Source of the DNA: Paracoccus sp. (in: a-proteobacteria)
Lineage (GTDB): Bacteria; Pseudomonadota; Alphaproteobacteria; Rhodobacterales; Rhodobacteraceae
Assembly: GCA_030538425.1 (NCBI GenBank)
Contig: JAUNTZ010000005.1
Coordinates: forward strand, 28,886 to 92,885
Length of the DNA: 64,000 nucleotides
Direction of reading: 5' to 3'
Shown piece by piece: positions 36,392 to 45,003 of the stretch. Position numbers and translations under genes: made by a program. The notes beneath the pieces are model-generated. The model had not been told where the DNA came from and ran no database searches. It worked only from the letters and a program-made list of their open reading frames with translations. Numbering within the stretch: position 1 is the first letter of the stretch; the number at the start of each line of letters is the position of its first letter.

Positions 36392-36475
36392 TGGTGGGCG
36401 ACCCTGGAATCGAACCAGGCATGGTTCTCACCGGCGGAGTTACAGTCCGCTGCCGCACCTTGCAGCACGTCGCCC
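36392..36475 (-). tRNA. tRNA-Tyr (anticodon GUA)
   Basis: An 84-nt class II tRNA with encoded CCA. The acceptor is GGGCGAC/GTCGCCC with discriminator A. The anticodon arm is GCGGA-CTGTAAC-TCCGC (GUA). The variable arm is about 14 nt with a GGT/ACC stem, and the T arm CCTGG-TTCGATT-CCAGG is perfect. The D region is unusual: position 8 is G instead of U and position 14 is C instead of A, with a compact loop containing AAGG. It lies upstream of and divergent from rlmB. Confidence 0.92.
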
Positions 36476-36596
36476 ACGCTAAGACGCCTTTCGGCGTGCC
36501 GCGTTGATTAACCGCCCCGGCGCGGGGCGTCAAGCGCGAAAACGCAGGCTTGCGCGCCGGGCGCTTGCATCGCAAAACGGGGCCAAAGGGGATGAC

Positions 36597-37406
36597 ATGG
36601 CCGAGAAACAGAACCGCAAGCCCGCCTGGGTGATCGACAAGGAACGCGCGAAACGGGCGGCGGCGCAGGAAACGCTGTGGCTGTTCGGACTGCATGCGGT
36701 GCGCGATGCCATCGCCAATCCCGAGCGCGAAAAGCTGCGGCTGGTGGTGACGCAGAACGCGCTGGACCGGCTGGGCGATATCGGCGCGATGGAGCCTGAG
36801 ATCACCGATGCCCGCGTGTTCGACAAAGTGGTGGGCCTCCCCGCCGAAAGCGTGCATCAGGGTGCCGCGATTGAGGTGCGCCCGCTGAAATGGGGCCCGC
36901 TTGCCGATATTGCCGCCACGGGCGAGGGGCTGCCGCTGGTCGTCGCTTTGGACCGGGTGACCGATCCGCATAATATCGGCGCGATCCTGCGCTCGGCTGA
37001 GGTGTTTGGCGCCCGCGCGGTGATAGCCCCCGCCCGCCATTCCGCGCCCGAGACCGGCGCGCTTGCGAAAACCGCCTCGGGCGCGCTGGAACGCCAGCCT
37101 TATCTGCGGGTCACGAACCTGTCTGATGCGCTGAATGAGCTGAAAACGCTGGGTTATATCGTCGTAGGCCTCGATGGCGAGGCGCGCGAGGATCTGCCGC
37201 AGGTTCTGGACAGCTTGGGCGGGCGCGCGGTCTGTCTGGTCTTGGGCGCCGAGGGGCCGGGGATGCGCGAAAAGACCCGCGAGACCTGCGACCATCTGGC
37301 CCGCATCCGCTTTGCCGGGGCGTTTGGCTCGCTGAATGTGTCGAACGCGGCGGCGGTTGCTCTTTTTGCCGCGAGTGAGCGGCTGGCGCGTTTCACATCC
37401 CCTTGA
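36597..37406 (+). CDS. rlmB: 23S rRNA (guanosine-2'-O-)-methyltransferase, TrmH/RlmB family
   Basis: This 269-residue SPOUT methyltransferase has an N-terminal substrate-binding domain (about 25-95, LWLFGLHAVRDAI). The knot domain follows, with the three SpoU motifs: ALDRVTDPHNIGAILRSAEVFGA, LVLGAEGPGMREKTRETCD and FGSLNVSNAAAVALF. It methylates the ribose of a guanosine in 23S rRNA, by homology G2251. The start at 36597 follows AAAGGGGAT; upstream in-frame ATGs lie in the tRNA-proximal leader. Confidence 0.9.
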   Translation: MAEKQNRKPAWVIDKERAKRAAAQETLWLFGLHAVRDAIANPEREKLRLVVTQNALDRLGDIGAMEPEITDARVFDKVVGLPAESVHQGAAIEVRPLKWGPLADIAATGEGLPLVVALDRVTDPHNIGAILRSAEVFGARAVIAPARHSAPETGALAKTASGALERQPYLRVTNLSDALNELKTLGYIVVGLDGEAREDLPQVLDSLGGRAVCLVLGAEGPGMREKTRETCDHLARIRFAGAFGSLNVSNAAAVALFAASERLARFTSP

Positions 37407-37493
37407 TCCGGGGCGGCGAATCATTGCGACAGGCGCGGCGGTTTGCCACATAAGCCTTCTACCGATAATCGCTGCCTTGCTGTGTTTTCTGCC

Positions 37494-37898
37494 ATGTTTC
37501 GCCCGTTTCTGCTTTGCCTCGCCCTTGCCACCCCCGCCCATGCCGATGTCTGGGCGATGGGCGGTTATGATCCGGTGGCGATGATGGCGGATGATGAGGC
37601 GGCGGCAGGTCGCCCCGATGTCGTGACCAATTGGCAGGGCAAGCAGTGGCATTTCAACTCGGTCGAGAATCGCGCCGCGTTTGAGGCCAATCCCCGCGCC
37701 TATGCGCCGGGTCTGGACGGCTATTGCGTGGTGGCACTGGCCGAAGGGCGGCTGGAGCCGGGCGATCCGCGTTATTTCGTGCTGATCGGCAACCGGATCT
37801 ATTTTCTGGGCTCACCCCAGCGGCGCACGCAAATCATGGATAATCCAAGAGAATTGCTGATGCGGGCGCGCGACAACTTTGCCCAACTGTCGCGCTGA
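37494..37898 (+). CDS. Exported YHS-domain protein
   Basis: A 134-residue protein with a signal peptide (1-18, ending PAHA) and a YHS-like domain: GYDPVAMM near the start, WQGKQWHFNSVENRAAFEANPRAYAPGLDGYC in the middle. YHS domains often bind metal ions. The C-terminal half (YFVLIGNRIYFLGSPQRR) is typical of this exported group. Its partner is not obvious here. A terminator follows 115 bp downstream. Confidence 0.78.
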   Translation: MFRPFLLCLALATPAHADVWAMGGYDPVAMMADDEAAAGRPDVVTNWQGKQWHFNSVENRAAFEANPRAYAPGLDGYCVVALAEGRLEPGDPRYFVLIGNRIYFLGSPQRRTQIMDNPRELLMRARDNFAQLSR

Positions 37899-38012
37899 TC
37901 TTCACGAAAGCGCGACCGAGGCTTTCTTTTGTTAAAAACGCATCCATATTGAACTTAGAGCGCGCGACCCGGAACGGCCGCGTTCAGATCACTGTCCCTC
38001 GTTCCGCAACTT

Positions 38013-38043
38013 GCGCCCGGCCATCTGGTCCGGGCGCTTTTTA
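38013..38043 (+). terminator. Rho-independent terminator
   Basis: An 8-bp stem GCGCCCGG/CCGGGCGC with a nine-base loop and a T-rich tail (TTTTTATTT) lies between the YHS-domain and CoA-binding genes. Confidence 0.8.
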
Positions 38044-38097
38044 TTTCCGGGCTTATGCGTGTAAGCTGCGCCCTGATCCGCAATGAGGGAGGTCGCG

Positions 38098-38517
38098 ATG
38101 ACCGAACAAGACGATATCCGCCGCATCAAGGATGAGACCCGCACCATCGCCGTGGTCGGCCTGTCCCCGAAAGAGGACCGGCCCAGCTGGGGCGTTGCGC
38201 GGTTCCTGCAAGGGCAGGGCTACAAGATCATCCCGGTCAACCCCGGCCATGCCGGTGAGCAGATTCTGGGTGAGACGGTTTACGCCGATCTGGCCTCGAT
38301 CCCCAAGGATGCCGGGGTGGATATGATCGACATTTTCCGCCGCTCGGACGCGGTGCCGGCGATTGTGGATGAGGCGATGGCCGAACTGCCCGATCTGCGC
38401 ACGATCTGGATGCAGTTGGGCGTGAGCCATGACGAGGCCGCCGCCCGCGCCCGCGCGTCCGGGCTGACCGTGGTCGAGAACCGCTGCCCCAAGATCGAGT
38501 TTCCGCGTTTGGGTTAG
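38098..38517 (+). CDS. CoA-binding protein (YccU/COG1832-like)
   Basis: This 139-residue Rossmann protein has the CoA_binding pattern TIAVVGLSPKEDRPSWGVARFLQGQGYKIIPVNP near residue 15, then VDMIDIFRRSDAVPAIVDEA. It ends with the conserved NRCPKIE. The biochemical role is unknown. A strong GAGGGAGG site fixes the start at 38098. Its stop overlaps that of the convergent oxidase gene by 4 bp. Confidence 0.85.
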   Translation: MTEQDDIRRIKDETRTIAVVGLSPKEDRPSWGVARFLQGQGYKIIPVNPGHAGEQILGETVYADLASIPKDAGVDMIDIFRRSDAVPAIVDEAMAELPDLRTIWMQLGVSHDEAAARARASGLTVVENRCPKIEFPRLG

Positions 38518-39824
38518 ATTCCCAGCCGGTCGCGCAGCGCATACCAGGTCATCCCCGCGAGAAGCAGGGGGTGACGCAAAGCCGCGCCGCCCGGAAAGCG
38601 GCGCGGGCGCAGGCGGTGGAACAGATCGAACCGGCCCGCCTGACCGGCCACCGCCTCGGCCATGATCCGCCCGGCCAGATGGGCCATGGCGACCCCGTGG
38701 CCTGAAAATCCGCTTGCCGACAGGCAGTTCGGCGCGGGACGGTCAAAGCAGGGCATCCGGTTCATGGTGATGGCCAGCGTGCCGCCCCATGCGTGGGTGA
38801 GTTGCACATCGCGCAGATGCGGATAGATCGACAGCAGGGGTTTGCGCACCATCGCCCGGATATAGTCCGGGAAGCGATAGCCAAGGCTTTCGCCGCCGCC
38901 AAAGACCAGCCGCGTCTCGGCGTCGATGCGCCAGTAATTCACCACGAATTTCGTGTCATGGCAGGCGATGGGCCGGGCCAGAACGCGGGCGGCATCGGCG
39001 CCCAAAGGCTCGGTCGCGACGATGTAATTGTTGATCGGCATGACGCGGGCGGCGATGCGCGGCTCCAGCCCGCCCAGATAGCCGTTCGCGCCAAGGATCA
39101 CATGATCGCATGTGACGCGCCCATGATCGGTGTGAACCACCGACTGCCCGCCGGGCCGCGTGGCATGCTCGATCCGGGCGACGCGGGACCGCTCATGGAT
39201 GATCGCGCCCGCGTCCAAAGCCAGCCCTGCCACCCCAAGGCAGAGGTCCAAGGGGTCGAGATGCCCCGCCCCCATATCCAGATCGCCGCCGATATAGGCG
39301 TCGGACGGCACCAGTTCGCGAAACGCCGCGCGGTCAAGCGGGGTGATCTGGTCATAGCCGTAATCGCGGGCTAGCTTCTCGGCCATCTGCGCGGCATGGG
39401 CCACCTCGGACCGTTTGCGGGCGGCATGGGCGATGCCAGGGTGATAGGCCACGCCCGCCCGCGCGGCCAGATCGCGGGTCAGGGCCTTGGCCTCTTCGGC
39501 CATGTCCCACAACTGGCGGGCGGCCTCTCGGCCCGCCAGACCTTCCAGATCATCCACGTCCAGCCGCTGACCCGAGCCGACCTGCCCGCCATTGCGGCCC
39601 GAGGCGCCAAAGCCCACCCGCTGCGCCTCAAGCAGCACGACGCGGAACCCCGACAGCGCCAGATGCAGCGCGGCGGACAGCCCGGTATAGCCCCCGCCCA
39701 CCACCGCCACATCGGCGCGGGTCTCGCCCTGCAAAGCGGGCAGTTCGGGCAGATGGCGGCGATTTTCGGCGTAAAGGCTGGGCGGGTATTGGCCCGGACG
39801 GTCGTTCACATCAAGCAGGTTCAT
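38514..39824 (-). CDS. FAD-dependent amine oxidase, PuuB/OrdL-like (gamma-glutamylputrescine oxidase)
   Basis: This 436-residue DAO-family flavoprotein has the dinucleotide fold ADVAVVGGGYTGLSAALHLA at about 40 and the FAD-binding SGRNGGQVGSGQ. Near the C-terminus it has SGFSGHGVAMAHLAGRIMAE. By homology to PuuB it would oxidise a gamma-glutamylated amine such as gamma-glutamylputrescine. It is the last gene of a five-gene operon containing a glutamine synthetase homologue and an amidotransferase. That composition supports polyamine degradation rather than glycine oxidation. The start at 39824 (MNLLDVNDR) has GAGG at a workable distance. Confidence 0.78.
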   Translation of the reverse strand: MNLLDVNDRPGQYPPSLYAENRRHLPELPALQGETRADVAVVGGGYTGLSAALHLALSGFRVVLLEAQRVGFGASGRNGGQVGSGQRLDVDDLEGLAGREAARQLWDMAEEAKALTRDLAARAGVAYHPGIAHAARKRSEVAHAAQMAEKLARDYGYDQITPLDRAAFRELVPSDAYIGGDLDMGAGHLDPLDLCLGVAGLALDAGAIIHERSRVARIEHATRPGGQSVVHTDHGRVTCDHVILGANGYLGGLEPRIAARVMPINNYIVATEPLGADAARVLARPIACHDTKFVVNYWRIDAETRLVFGGGESLGYRFPDYIRAMVRKPLLSIYPHLRDVQLTHAWGGTLAITMNRMPCFDRPAPNCLSASGFSGHGVAMAHLAGRIMAEAVAGQAGRFDLFHRLRPRRFPGGAALRHPLLLAGMTWYALRDRLGI

Positions 39825-39831
39825 CGGGGCC

Positions 39832-40884
39832 TCATGGCGCGGCGGTCTCATAGATCAGCCGGTATTCGCGGCGGATGGGCTCTGACATGACCGGGGTGAG
39901 CGCCATGTTCTCGGGGCGGGCAAAACCCAGACAGCGCGGAGGGGTGTCAGGGAAGGCATTGGCCCCGATGGCGACCGGATCGGCCAGTCCCACGGGTGGC
40001 GGCAGCAGAAAGGAGAGCTCGCGCCCCTGCATCTGGCGAACCGCCGGTTCGGTGGCGCGAAACCGGATTGTCGATCTGAATATCTCGATGCCCGGAACCG
40101 GGTCGAGCGCGCGCCCGTTGCAACTGTTTCGCATGAAAACCGGCTCGGTGTGGAAGGACAGATCGTCCTCAAGCCTGATGCCGTCAATGTTGCTGTGCAG
40201 CGCCGCCGAACTGGCCTCAAGCCATTGAATCATCGCGTGAAGTTCGGCTTCATCATCGGCATTATAGATCCCGACTGGAAGCTGCAATTCGACGTAATAG
40301 GGCAGGGTTTCACGGTCGGGCGGGGGCAGGGGCGCGAAACGGCCGGGGTCGGCCTGCGCCTCCGCATGTGCCTCGATGTAAGCGGCATAATCGGTAAAGC
40401 TGAGGTCATGCCGAACAATCGGCGCGCCCGCCGCAATCAGGGGCGCAAGCGCGGCCTGCGTCGCCTCATCATTCGCGCAGCCGGGCGCATAGCAATCGTA
40501 GCTTGTCCGAGCGCCGTTCTGCCAGATGCGGATCGCGGGCGTCCGCTCGCGTCCGAAGAGGGCGCCGACAATCGTGCGCCGCGTGTTCGCGCCGGTATCG
40601 GCCAGAACGGCGCTTTGCTGATGGGCGCGCAGCAGGTCTTGGTCGCGGATCAGCACCGGCCCGGCATCGCTGGCCCCTGCGTCAATCGCCAGCGTGACCG
40701 GCCCCGCGTCGAAATCCAGATCGGCCAGAAAGGGGATATGGCCGCGAATGGCCGCCGCCTGTTCGGGCCTCACATCCCCATCGGGCCGCGACGAGGCCAG
40801 CCACGAAAAGCCCAGCCAGATCAACGCGTAGCCAATGGCAAAGCCCGCCACCAGAAAGATCAGCGTGATCCGCAGCGCGCGCAT
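39832..40884 (-). CDS. Unknown membrane-anchored protein inside the polyamine operon
   Basis: A 350-residue protein with one N-terminal membrane anchor (about 5-29) and a large domain that should be periplasmic. Visible features are cysteines in YDCYAPGCAND, SCNG and PRCLG that could pair, a proline-rich hinge (APLPPPDRE) and a charged helix EAELHAMIQWLEASSAALH. I recognise no family. Its ATG overlaps the stop of the glutamine synthetase-like gene by one base, and the oxidase gene begins 7 bp after it, so it is cotranslated with polyamine-type enzymes. A role in sensing, binding or uptake of the amine is an inference from position only. Confidence 0.7.
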   Translation of the reverse strand: MRALRITLIFLVAGFAIGYALIWLGFSWLASSRPDGDVRPEQAAAIRGHIPFLADLDFDAGPVTLAIDAGASDAGPVLIRDQDLLRAHQQSAVLADTGANTRRTIVGALFGRERTPAIRIWQNGARTSYDCYAPGCANDEATQAALAPLIAAGAPIVRHDLSFTDYAAYIEAHAEAQADPGRFAPLPPPDRETLPYYVELQLPVGIYNADDEAELHAMIQWLEASSAALHSNIDGIRLEDDLSFHTEPVFMRNSCNGRALDPVPGIEIFRSTIRFRATEPAVRQMQGRELSFLLPPPVGLADPVAIGANAFPDTPPRCLGFARPENMALTPVMSEPIRREYRLIYETAAP

Positions 40885-42242
40885 CAGACGTTCAGCAACA
40901 GATGCTCACGTTCCCACGGGCTGATGACCTGTAGGAACTCTTTGTATTCATTGCGTTTTACCGATTCGTAAACGTCGATGAACTCGGCCCCCAGAACCTC
41001 GCGCATGGGCTCGCTTTCGGTCATGAGGTCCAGCGCGTCGCCAAGGTTATAGGGCAGCTCATCCTCGGACATATAGGCATCGCCCAGACATTCGGCGCGG
41101 GGCGCCTCGGCCTCGACCAGGCCCAGATAGCCGCAGGCGAGGCTGGCGGCGAGGCCCAGATAGGGGTTGCAATCCATCCCCGCCAGCCGGTTTTCCACCC
41201 GCCGCGATTCCGGGCCAGAGATCGGCACGCGCAGCCCGGTGGTGCGGTTGTCGCGCCCCCATTCAAGGTTAATCGGCGCGGCAAAGTCGGGGACATAGCG
41301 TCGATAGCTGTTCACATAGGGCGCCAGCAGCGCCACGGCGGCGGGCAGGTGCCGCTGCATCCCGGCGATGAAATGCAGGAATTGCGGGGTTTCCTCACCC
41401 TTTTCGCCGGAAAAGATGTTCCCCCCCGTCGCAATATCGGTGACCGAGTGGTGAATATGCATCGCGCTGCCCGGCTCGCCCTCGATGGGCTTGGCCATGA
41501 AGGTTGCGAAACAGTCATGGCGCAAAGCGGCCTCACGGATCATGCGCTTGAAGAAAAAGATCTCATCGGCCAGCCGGATCGGGTCGCCATGGTTCAGGTT
41601 GATTTCCACCTGACCCGCGCCGCCCTCTTGCAGGATGCCGTCGATCTCAAAGCCCTGCGCCTCGGCAAAGTCATAGATATCGTCGATGACGCGGCCATAT
41701 TCATCGACCGCCGACATGGAATAGGCCTGTTTCGCGGCGGCCTTGCGGCCGGTGCGGCCCATCGGCGGCTCAATCGGGCGGTTGGGATCGACATTGCGGG
41801 CGACCAGAAAGAACTCCATCTCGGGGGCGACGATGGGCCGCCAGCCCTTCGCCTCATACAAGGACATCACCCGTTTGAGCACATTGCGCGGCGCGACGGG
41901 GACCGGGTCGCCCTTCTGGTCATGGACATCATGGATCACCTGAAGCGTGCAATCCGCCGTCCATGGCGCGGCGGTGGCGGTCGAAAAATCCGGCGTCAGG
42001 ATCATGTCGGGTTCCGTAAACGCGCCCGAGGGGTTGTCGGCCCATTCGCCGGTGATGGTTTGCAGAAAGATCGAGTTCGGCAGATAGAACTTTTCCTGCC
42101 GCGCGAACTTGGAGGCGGGCATCGCCTTGCCCCGCGCCACGCCCGCGATATCGGCCACGATACATTCGATTTCGTCAAGCCTGCGCCCCGCCGCATAATC
42201 GCGGGCGGCCTGCGGCGCGTTGTCGAGCCATTCGGGATTCAT
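40884..42242 (-). CDS. Glutamine synthetase-family gamma-glutamyl-amine ligase (PuuA-like)
   Basis: This 452-residue GS-fold ligase has ATP/metal motifs VAPEMEFFLVARN, EGGAGQVEINLNHGD, GSAMHIHHSV and the NRTTGLRVPISGPESRRVENRLAG segment. It ends PWEREHLLLNV. PuuA-type enzymes join glutamate to putrescine or other amines. The neighbours (PuuB-like oxidase, class I amidotransferase, PaiB-like protein) fit that role better than glutamine synthesis. It overlaps the PaiB-like gene by 4 bp upstream and the unknown gene by 1 bp downstream. Confidence 0.85.
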   Translation of the reverse strand: MNPEWLDNAPQAARDYAAGRRLDEIECIVADIAGVARGKAMPASKFARQEKFYLPNSIFLQTITGEWADNPSGAFTEPDMILTPDFSTATAAPWTADCTLQVIHDVHDQKGDPVPVAPRNVLKRVMSLYEAKGWRPIVAPEMEFFLVARNVDPNRPIEPPMGRTGRKAAAKQAYSMSAVDEYGRVIDDIYDFAEAQGFEIDGILQEGGAGQVEINLNHGDPIRLADEIFFFKRMIREAALRHDCFATFMAKPIEGEPGSAMHIHHSVTDIATGGNIFSGEKGEETPQFLHFIAGMQRHLPAAVALLAPYVNSYRRYVPDFAAPINLEWGRDNRTTGLRVPISGPESRRVENRLAGMDCNPYLGLAASLACGYLGLVEAEAPRAECLGDAYMSEDELPYNLGDALDLMTESEPMREVLGAEFIDVYESVKRNEYKEFLQVISPWEREHLLLNV

Positions 42243-42847
42243 GTGGCACCTGTCGCCTTGGAAAGTTCGGGATGAGTATCAGCCAGCCCCCGCGCCACGC
42301 CCGCCCGGTCGGCGGCATCGCGGTTCTGGCTGGCCTTGAATTTGCCGCGCATGTCGTCCAGCGGCAGGGTGATGCCGACAATGCCGCGCAGTTGCGCCGC
42401 GATATAGCGTTCAGGCGCATCGCTGACCGCCCATGGCTGGGCGCGGCCCGCCTCATGCGCATCGGTCAGCGCATTCACCTGATCGCGCAGCCAATCGGCA
42501 TCCTCATGCACGACTGCCTGCCCGCGCACCTGCACGGTCAGATAGTTCCAGGTCGGCACAACGCGGCCATGCTCAGCCTTTGAGGCATACCAATCGGGCG
42601 AGACATAGGCACCCGGCCCGTGAAACACCGCCAAAGCGACCTGACCCTCGCGCAGGTGGTCCAGCTGCGGGTTGGCGCGCGCCAGATGGGCGCGGATCGA
42701 GGCGCCACCCTTTGCTATCTGAAACGGGATCAGGTTCGCGCAAGGCCCGTCCGCGCCCGTGGTGATCAGCGTGGCCAGCGGATGCGCGGCAATCAGCGCG
42801 CGCAGCCGCTCGCCATCGCTGACCGCAAAACCGGGCGGGCAATACAT
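42239..42847 (-). CDS. PaiB-family FMN-binding protein
   Basis: This 202-residue protein has the PaiB split-barrel pattern: HPLATLITTGADGPCANLIPF near residue 23, then LAVFHGPGAYVSPDWYASK and VPTWNYLTVQVRG. The end region resembles the family (LRGIVGITLPLDDMRGKFKASQNR). In Bacillus the paiAB genes are tied to polyamine acetylation and repression of sporulation genes. Here PaiB sits inside a polyamine-type operon. Whether it regulates or is an enzyme is unknown. It overlaps the amidotransferase gene by one base and the PuuA-like gene by four. Confidence 0.8.
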   Translation of the reverse strand: MYCPPGFAVSDGERLRALIAAHPLATLITTGADGPCANLIPFQIAKGGASIRAHLARANPQLDHLREGQVALAVFHGPGAYVSPDWYASKAEHGRVVPTWNYLTVQVRGQAVVHEDADWLRDQVNALTDAHEAGRAQPWAVSDAPERYIAAQLRGIVGITLPLDDMRGKFKASQNRDAADRAGVARGLADTHPELSKATGAT

Positions 42848-43539
42848 CAGGCGCTGTCCTGAATGGCGCGGGGGAGTTTGAAAAACGCCTCGATCTTGTC
42901 GGCCATCAGCTTGCTGTCGCGGCTGGCGCCCATGCGGGCGCGGGCGCCGTCGATCAGATTGTCCGGCACCGCGCCGCCGCGATGTTCGATCAGCCCGGCG
43001 ATAAAATCGTCGGTGAACTCGGGATGAGCCTGCACGGTAAAGGCGCGGGTGCCGTAAACAAGCGCGGCATTGTCGCAAAACGCGCTGCGGCCCGCGACCT
43101 GCGCATCGGGCGGAAGTTTGGTGACCTGATCCTGATGCCAGGCGTTCAGGATGATGGGGCGGCCCTCGAAATCGTAATCCTGCGCGCCGACCGACCAGCC
43201 GCCCGCGTATTTTTCCACCTTGCCGCCAAGCGCCTGCGCGATGATCTGATGGCCGAAACAGATCCCCACCAGTGGAACCTCGGCGGCGTAGGCCGCGCGG
43301 ATGAAATCCTCAAGCGGTGGAATCCAGTCGTGATCTTCATAAGCGCCGTGTTTCGATCCGGTCAAAAGCCAGCCATCCGCATCATGGATGCCGCCCGGGA
43401 ACTGCCCGGCCTCGACATGCCAGATGGTAAAGTCGAAGCCTCGATCAGCCAGAAGCGAGGTGAACATATCGGGGTAATCGCCCAGCTTTTCCTGAAGCTC
43501 TTCGGGCGCCTCGCCGCATTGAAGAATACCGATCCGCAT
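42847..43539 (-). CDS. Class I glutamine amidotransferase (GuaA-type domain), first gene of the polyamine operon
   Basis: This 230-residue stand-alone GATase has the nucleophile Cys94 in LVGICFGHQIIAQALGG and His/Glu of the triad in VQAHPEF (about 183). In this operon a hydrolase that removes glutamate from gamma-glutamyl intermediates is expected (the PuuD role), and this protein is the only candidate. It belongs to the GMP-synthase-like COG0518 group rather than the classic PuuD branch, so the assignment is inferred. Confidence 0.75.
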   Translation of the reverse strand: MRIGILQCGEAPEELQEKLGDYPDMFTSLLADRGFDFTIWHVEAGQFPGGIHDADGWLLTGSKHGAYEDHDWIPPLEDFIRAAYAAEVPLVGICFGHQIIAQALGGKVEKYAGGWSVGAQDYDFEGRPIILNAWHQDQVTKLPPDAQVAGRSAFCDNAALVYGTRAFTVQAHPEFTDDFIAGLIEHRGGAVPDNLIDGARARMGASRDSKLMADKIEAFFKLPRAIQDSA

Positions 43540-43619
43540 GATGTGTCCTGTTGCCTCAAGCCGCTGATCCTGCCCGCCAATGTGGCGGTGCCGGGCGCGG
43601 GCCGCAAGGGGAAACGGGA

Positions 43620-44072
43620 TTAGCCTTCGATCAGCGCCGAGGGGATCTCATATCGTTCGGCACTGGCGCGGTCGCGGTCGAACTCGACCACCCATAAGGT
43701 GCCGCGCTGCTCGCTGATGATGCCTGCTGCGGGGCGGTTTTCGGTGAAGGCGATGCTGCGCGTGGTGCCGTCGGGGCGGGTCACGGTGACGGTTGCGCCG
43801 GCCCCGGCTCGGGTGATCTGCGCGGCGCAGCGGCCCGTGGGCATGCCAAGCCGGGTCGAGCAGGGGATCATCGCTGAGGTCGCTGGCGCGGTGGTTGCGG
43901 TGGCCTCGGCGGCGGGCAGGGCGGGCGCCGCCGGGAGCAGACCGGCGGGTCGCGGCGCGGGTCGCGTGACCGCGCTGTCCTGCGCCGTGGCGGGCCCCGC
44001 AAGCGGCAGCGCGGCCAGCAAAACTGCCACGAGGGAAGGGGCCAAAAGGATGCGGGCGGACGGGTGCGGCAT
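43620..44072 (-). CDS. Exported protein of unknown function
   Basis: A 150-residue protein with a signal peptide (about 1-31, ending GPATAQ), then an Ala/Pro-rich linker (about 32-68). The small C-terminal domain has a cysteine pair (PCSTRLGMPTGRC) and a strand-rich end (LWVVEFDRDRASAERYEIP). No family is recognised. It lies between the two oppositely oriented polyamine operons, 80 bp downstream of the amidotransferase start, and is transcribed toward it. Confidence 0.6.
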   Translation of the reverse strand: MPHPSARILLAPSLVAVLLAALPLAGPATAQDSAVTRPAPRPAGLLPAAPALPAAEATATTAPATSAMIPCSTRLGMPTGRCAAQITRAGAGATVTVTRPDGTTRSIAFTENRPAAGIISEQRGTLWVVEFDRDRASAERYEIPSALIEG

Positions 44073-44150
44073 GGCTTGCTCTTTTCTGATGTGACCTATT
44101 GGCTCGACAGGTGGCGCATTGGTTTGTCCTGCGCCTGCCTGGCGCCAATC

Positions 44151-44168
44151 TGCAACGAAAGCGTTGCA
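44151..44168 (+). promoter_or_regulatory. Candidate operator upstream of the ABC transporter operon
   Basis: A perfect 7-bp inverted repeat TGCAACG-AAAG-CGTTGCA lies about 35 bp before the ATPase start codon and inside the divergent gap with the exported-protein gene. The size and symmetry fit a dimeric repressor site. No regulator gene is adjacent. Confidence 0.45.
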
Positions 44169-44202
44169 ATCGGAACCGGAAATGCGCCACATACACGGCA
44201 AG

Positions 44203-44982
44203 ATGAACACAGATCAGACCCCCGTTATCGAAATCCGCGACCTCCACAAGGCTTACGGCCAGCTGGAGGTTCTCAAAGGCGTGTCGCTGACCGCCCCGCG
44301 CGGCCATGTCGTCAGCCTCATCGGATCGTCCGGATCGGGAAAATCGACGCTGCTGCGCTGCTGCAACCTGCTGGAGCTGAGCCAGTCCGGCGAGGTGATC
44401 TTCGAGGGGGAGCCGGTGCGCTGGACCGGCACGGGCGCCAACCGCCAGCCCGCCGACCGCGCGCAGGTCATGCGCCTGCGCACCAATCTCTCGATGGTGT
44501 TTCAGCAATTCAATCTGTGGTCGCATATGACCATTCTGCAAAACGTGATGGAGGCCCCGGTCACCGTCCTGCGCCAGCCCCGCGCCGAGGTTGAGACCCG
44601 CGCCCGCGCCCTGCTGGCCAAGGTCGGCATCGGTGACAAGGCCGATAACTGGCCCGCCGAACTGTCAGGCGGCCAGCAACAGCGCGCGGCCATCGCCCGC
44701 GCGCTTTGCATGAACCCGCGCGCGCTGCTGTTCGATGAGCCGACCTCGGCGCTGGACCCCGAATTGCAGCAAGAGGTCGTGCGGGTCATCAAGGATCTGG
44801 CGGCAGAGCACCGCACCATGATATTGGTGACCCATGACATGCGCCTTGCCGCCGATGTGTCCGATCATGTCGTGTTCCTGCATCAGGGGCTTGTCGAGGA
44901 AGAAGGCCCGCCGGAACAGCTTTTCGGCGCGCCGCAATCCGCGCGGCTGCGCCAGTTCCTCAGCGCGACCATGCCGGGCTGA
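44203..44982 (+). CDS. Polar amino acid ABC transporter, ATP-binding subunit
   Basis: This 259-residue HisP/GlnQ-type ATPase has Walker A GSSGSGKST (41-49), Q-loop MVFQQFNLW, signature LSGGQQQR and Walker B LLFDEPTSALDPE. I take the start at 44203 (MNTDQTP); an ATG at 44182 in frame with a GGAA upstream is also possible. It is the first gene of a five-gene operon (ATPase, binding protein, two permeases, glutamine synthetase-like). The last gene suggests the cargo is an amine or amino acid that is then glutamylated. Confidence 0.9.
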   Translation: MNTDQTPVIEIRDLHKAYGQLEVLKGVSLTAPRGHVVSLIGSSGSGKSTLLRCCNLLELSQSGEVIFEGEPVRWTGTGANRQPADRAQVMRLRTNLSMVFQQFNLWSHMTILQNVMEAPVTVLRQPRAEVETRARALLAKVGIGDKADNWPAELSGGQQQRAAIARALCMNPRALLFDEPTSALDPELQQEVVRVIKDLAAEHRTMILVTHDMRLAADVSDHVVFLHQGLVEEEGPPEQLFGAPQSARLRQFLSATMPG

Positions 44983-45003
44983 ACCACCAACAGGAGAGAA
45001 AAT

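Noticed and set aside
36392-36477. tRNA-Tyr ends set at 36477 with GTGGGCG as acceptor
   Set aside because: This pairing leaves no room for discriminator plus CCA; GGGCGAC/GTCGCCC ending at 36475 gives a proper acceptor and encoded CCA.
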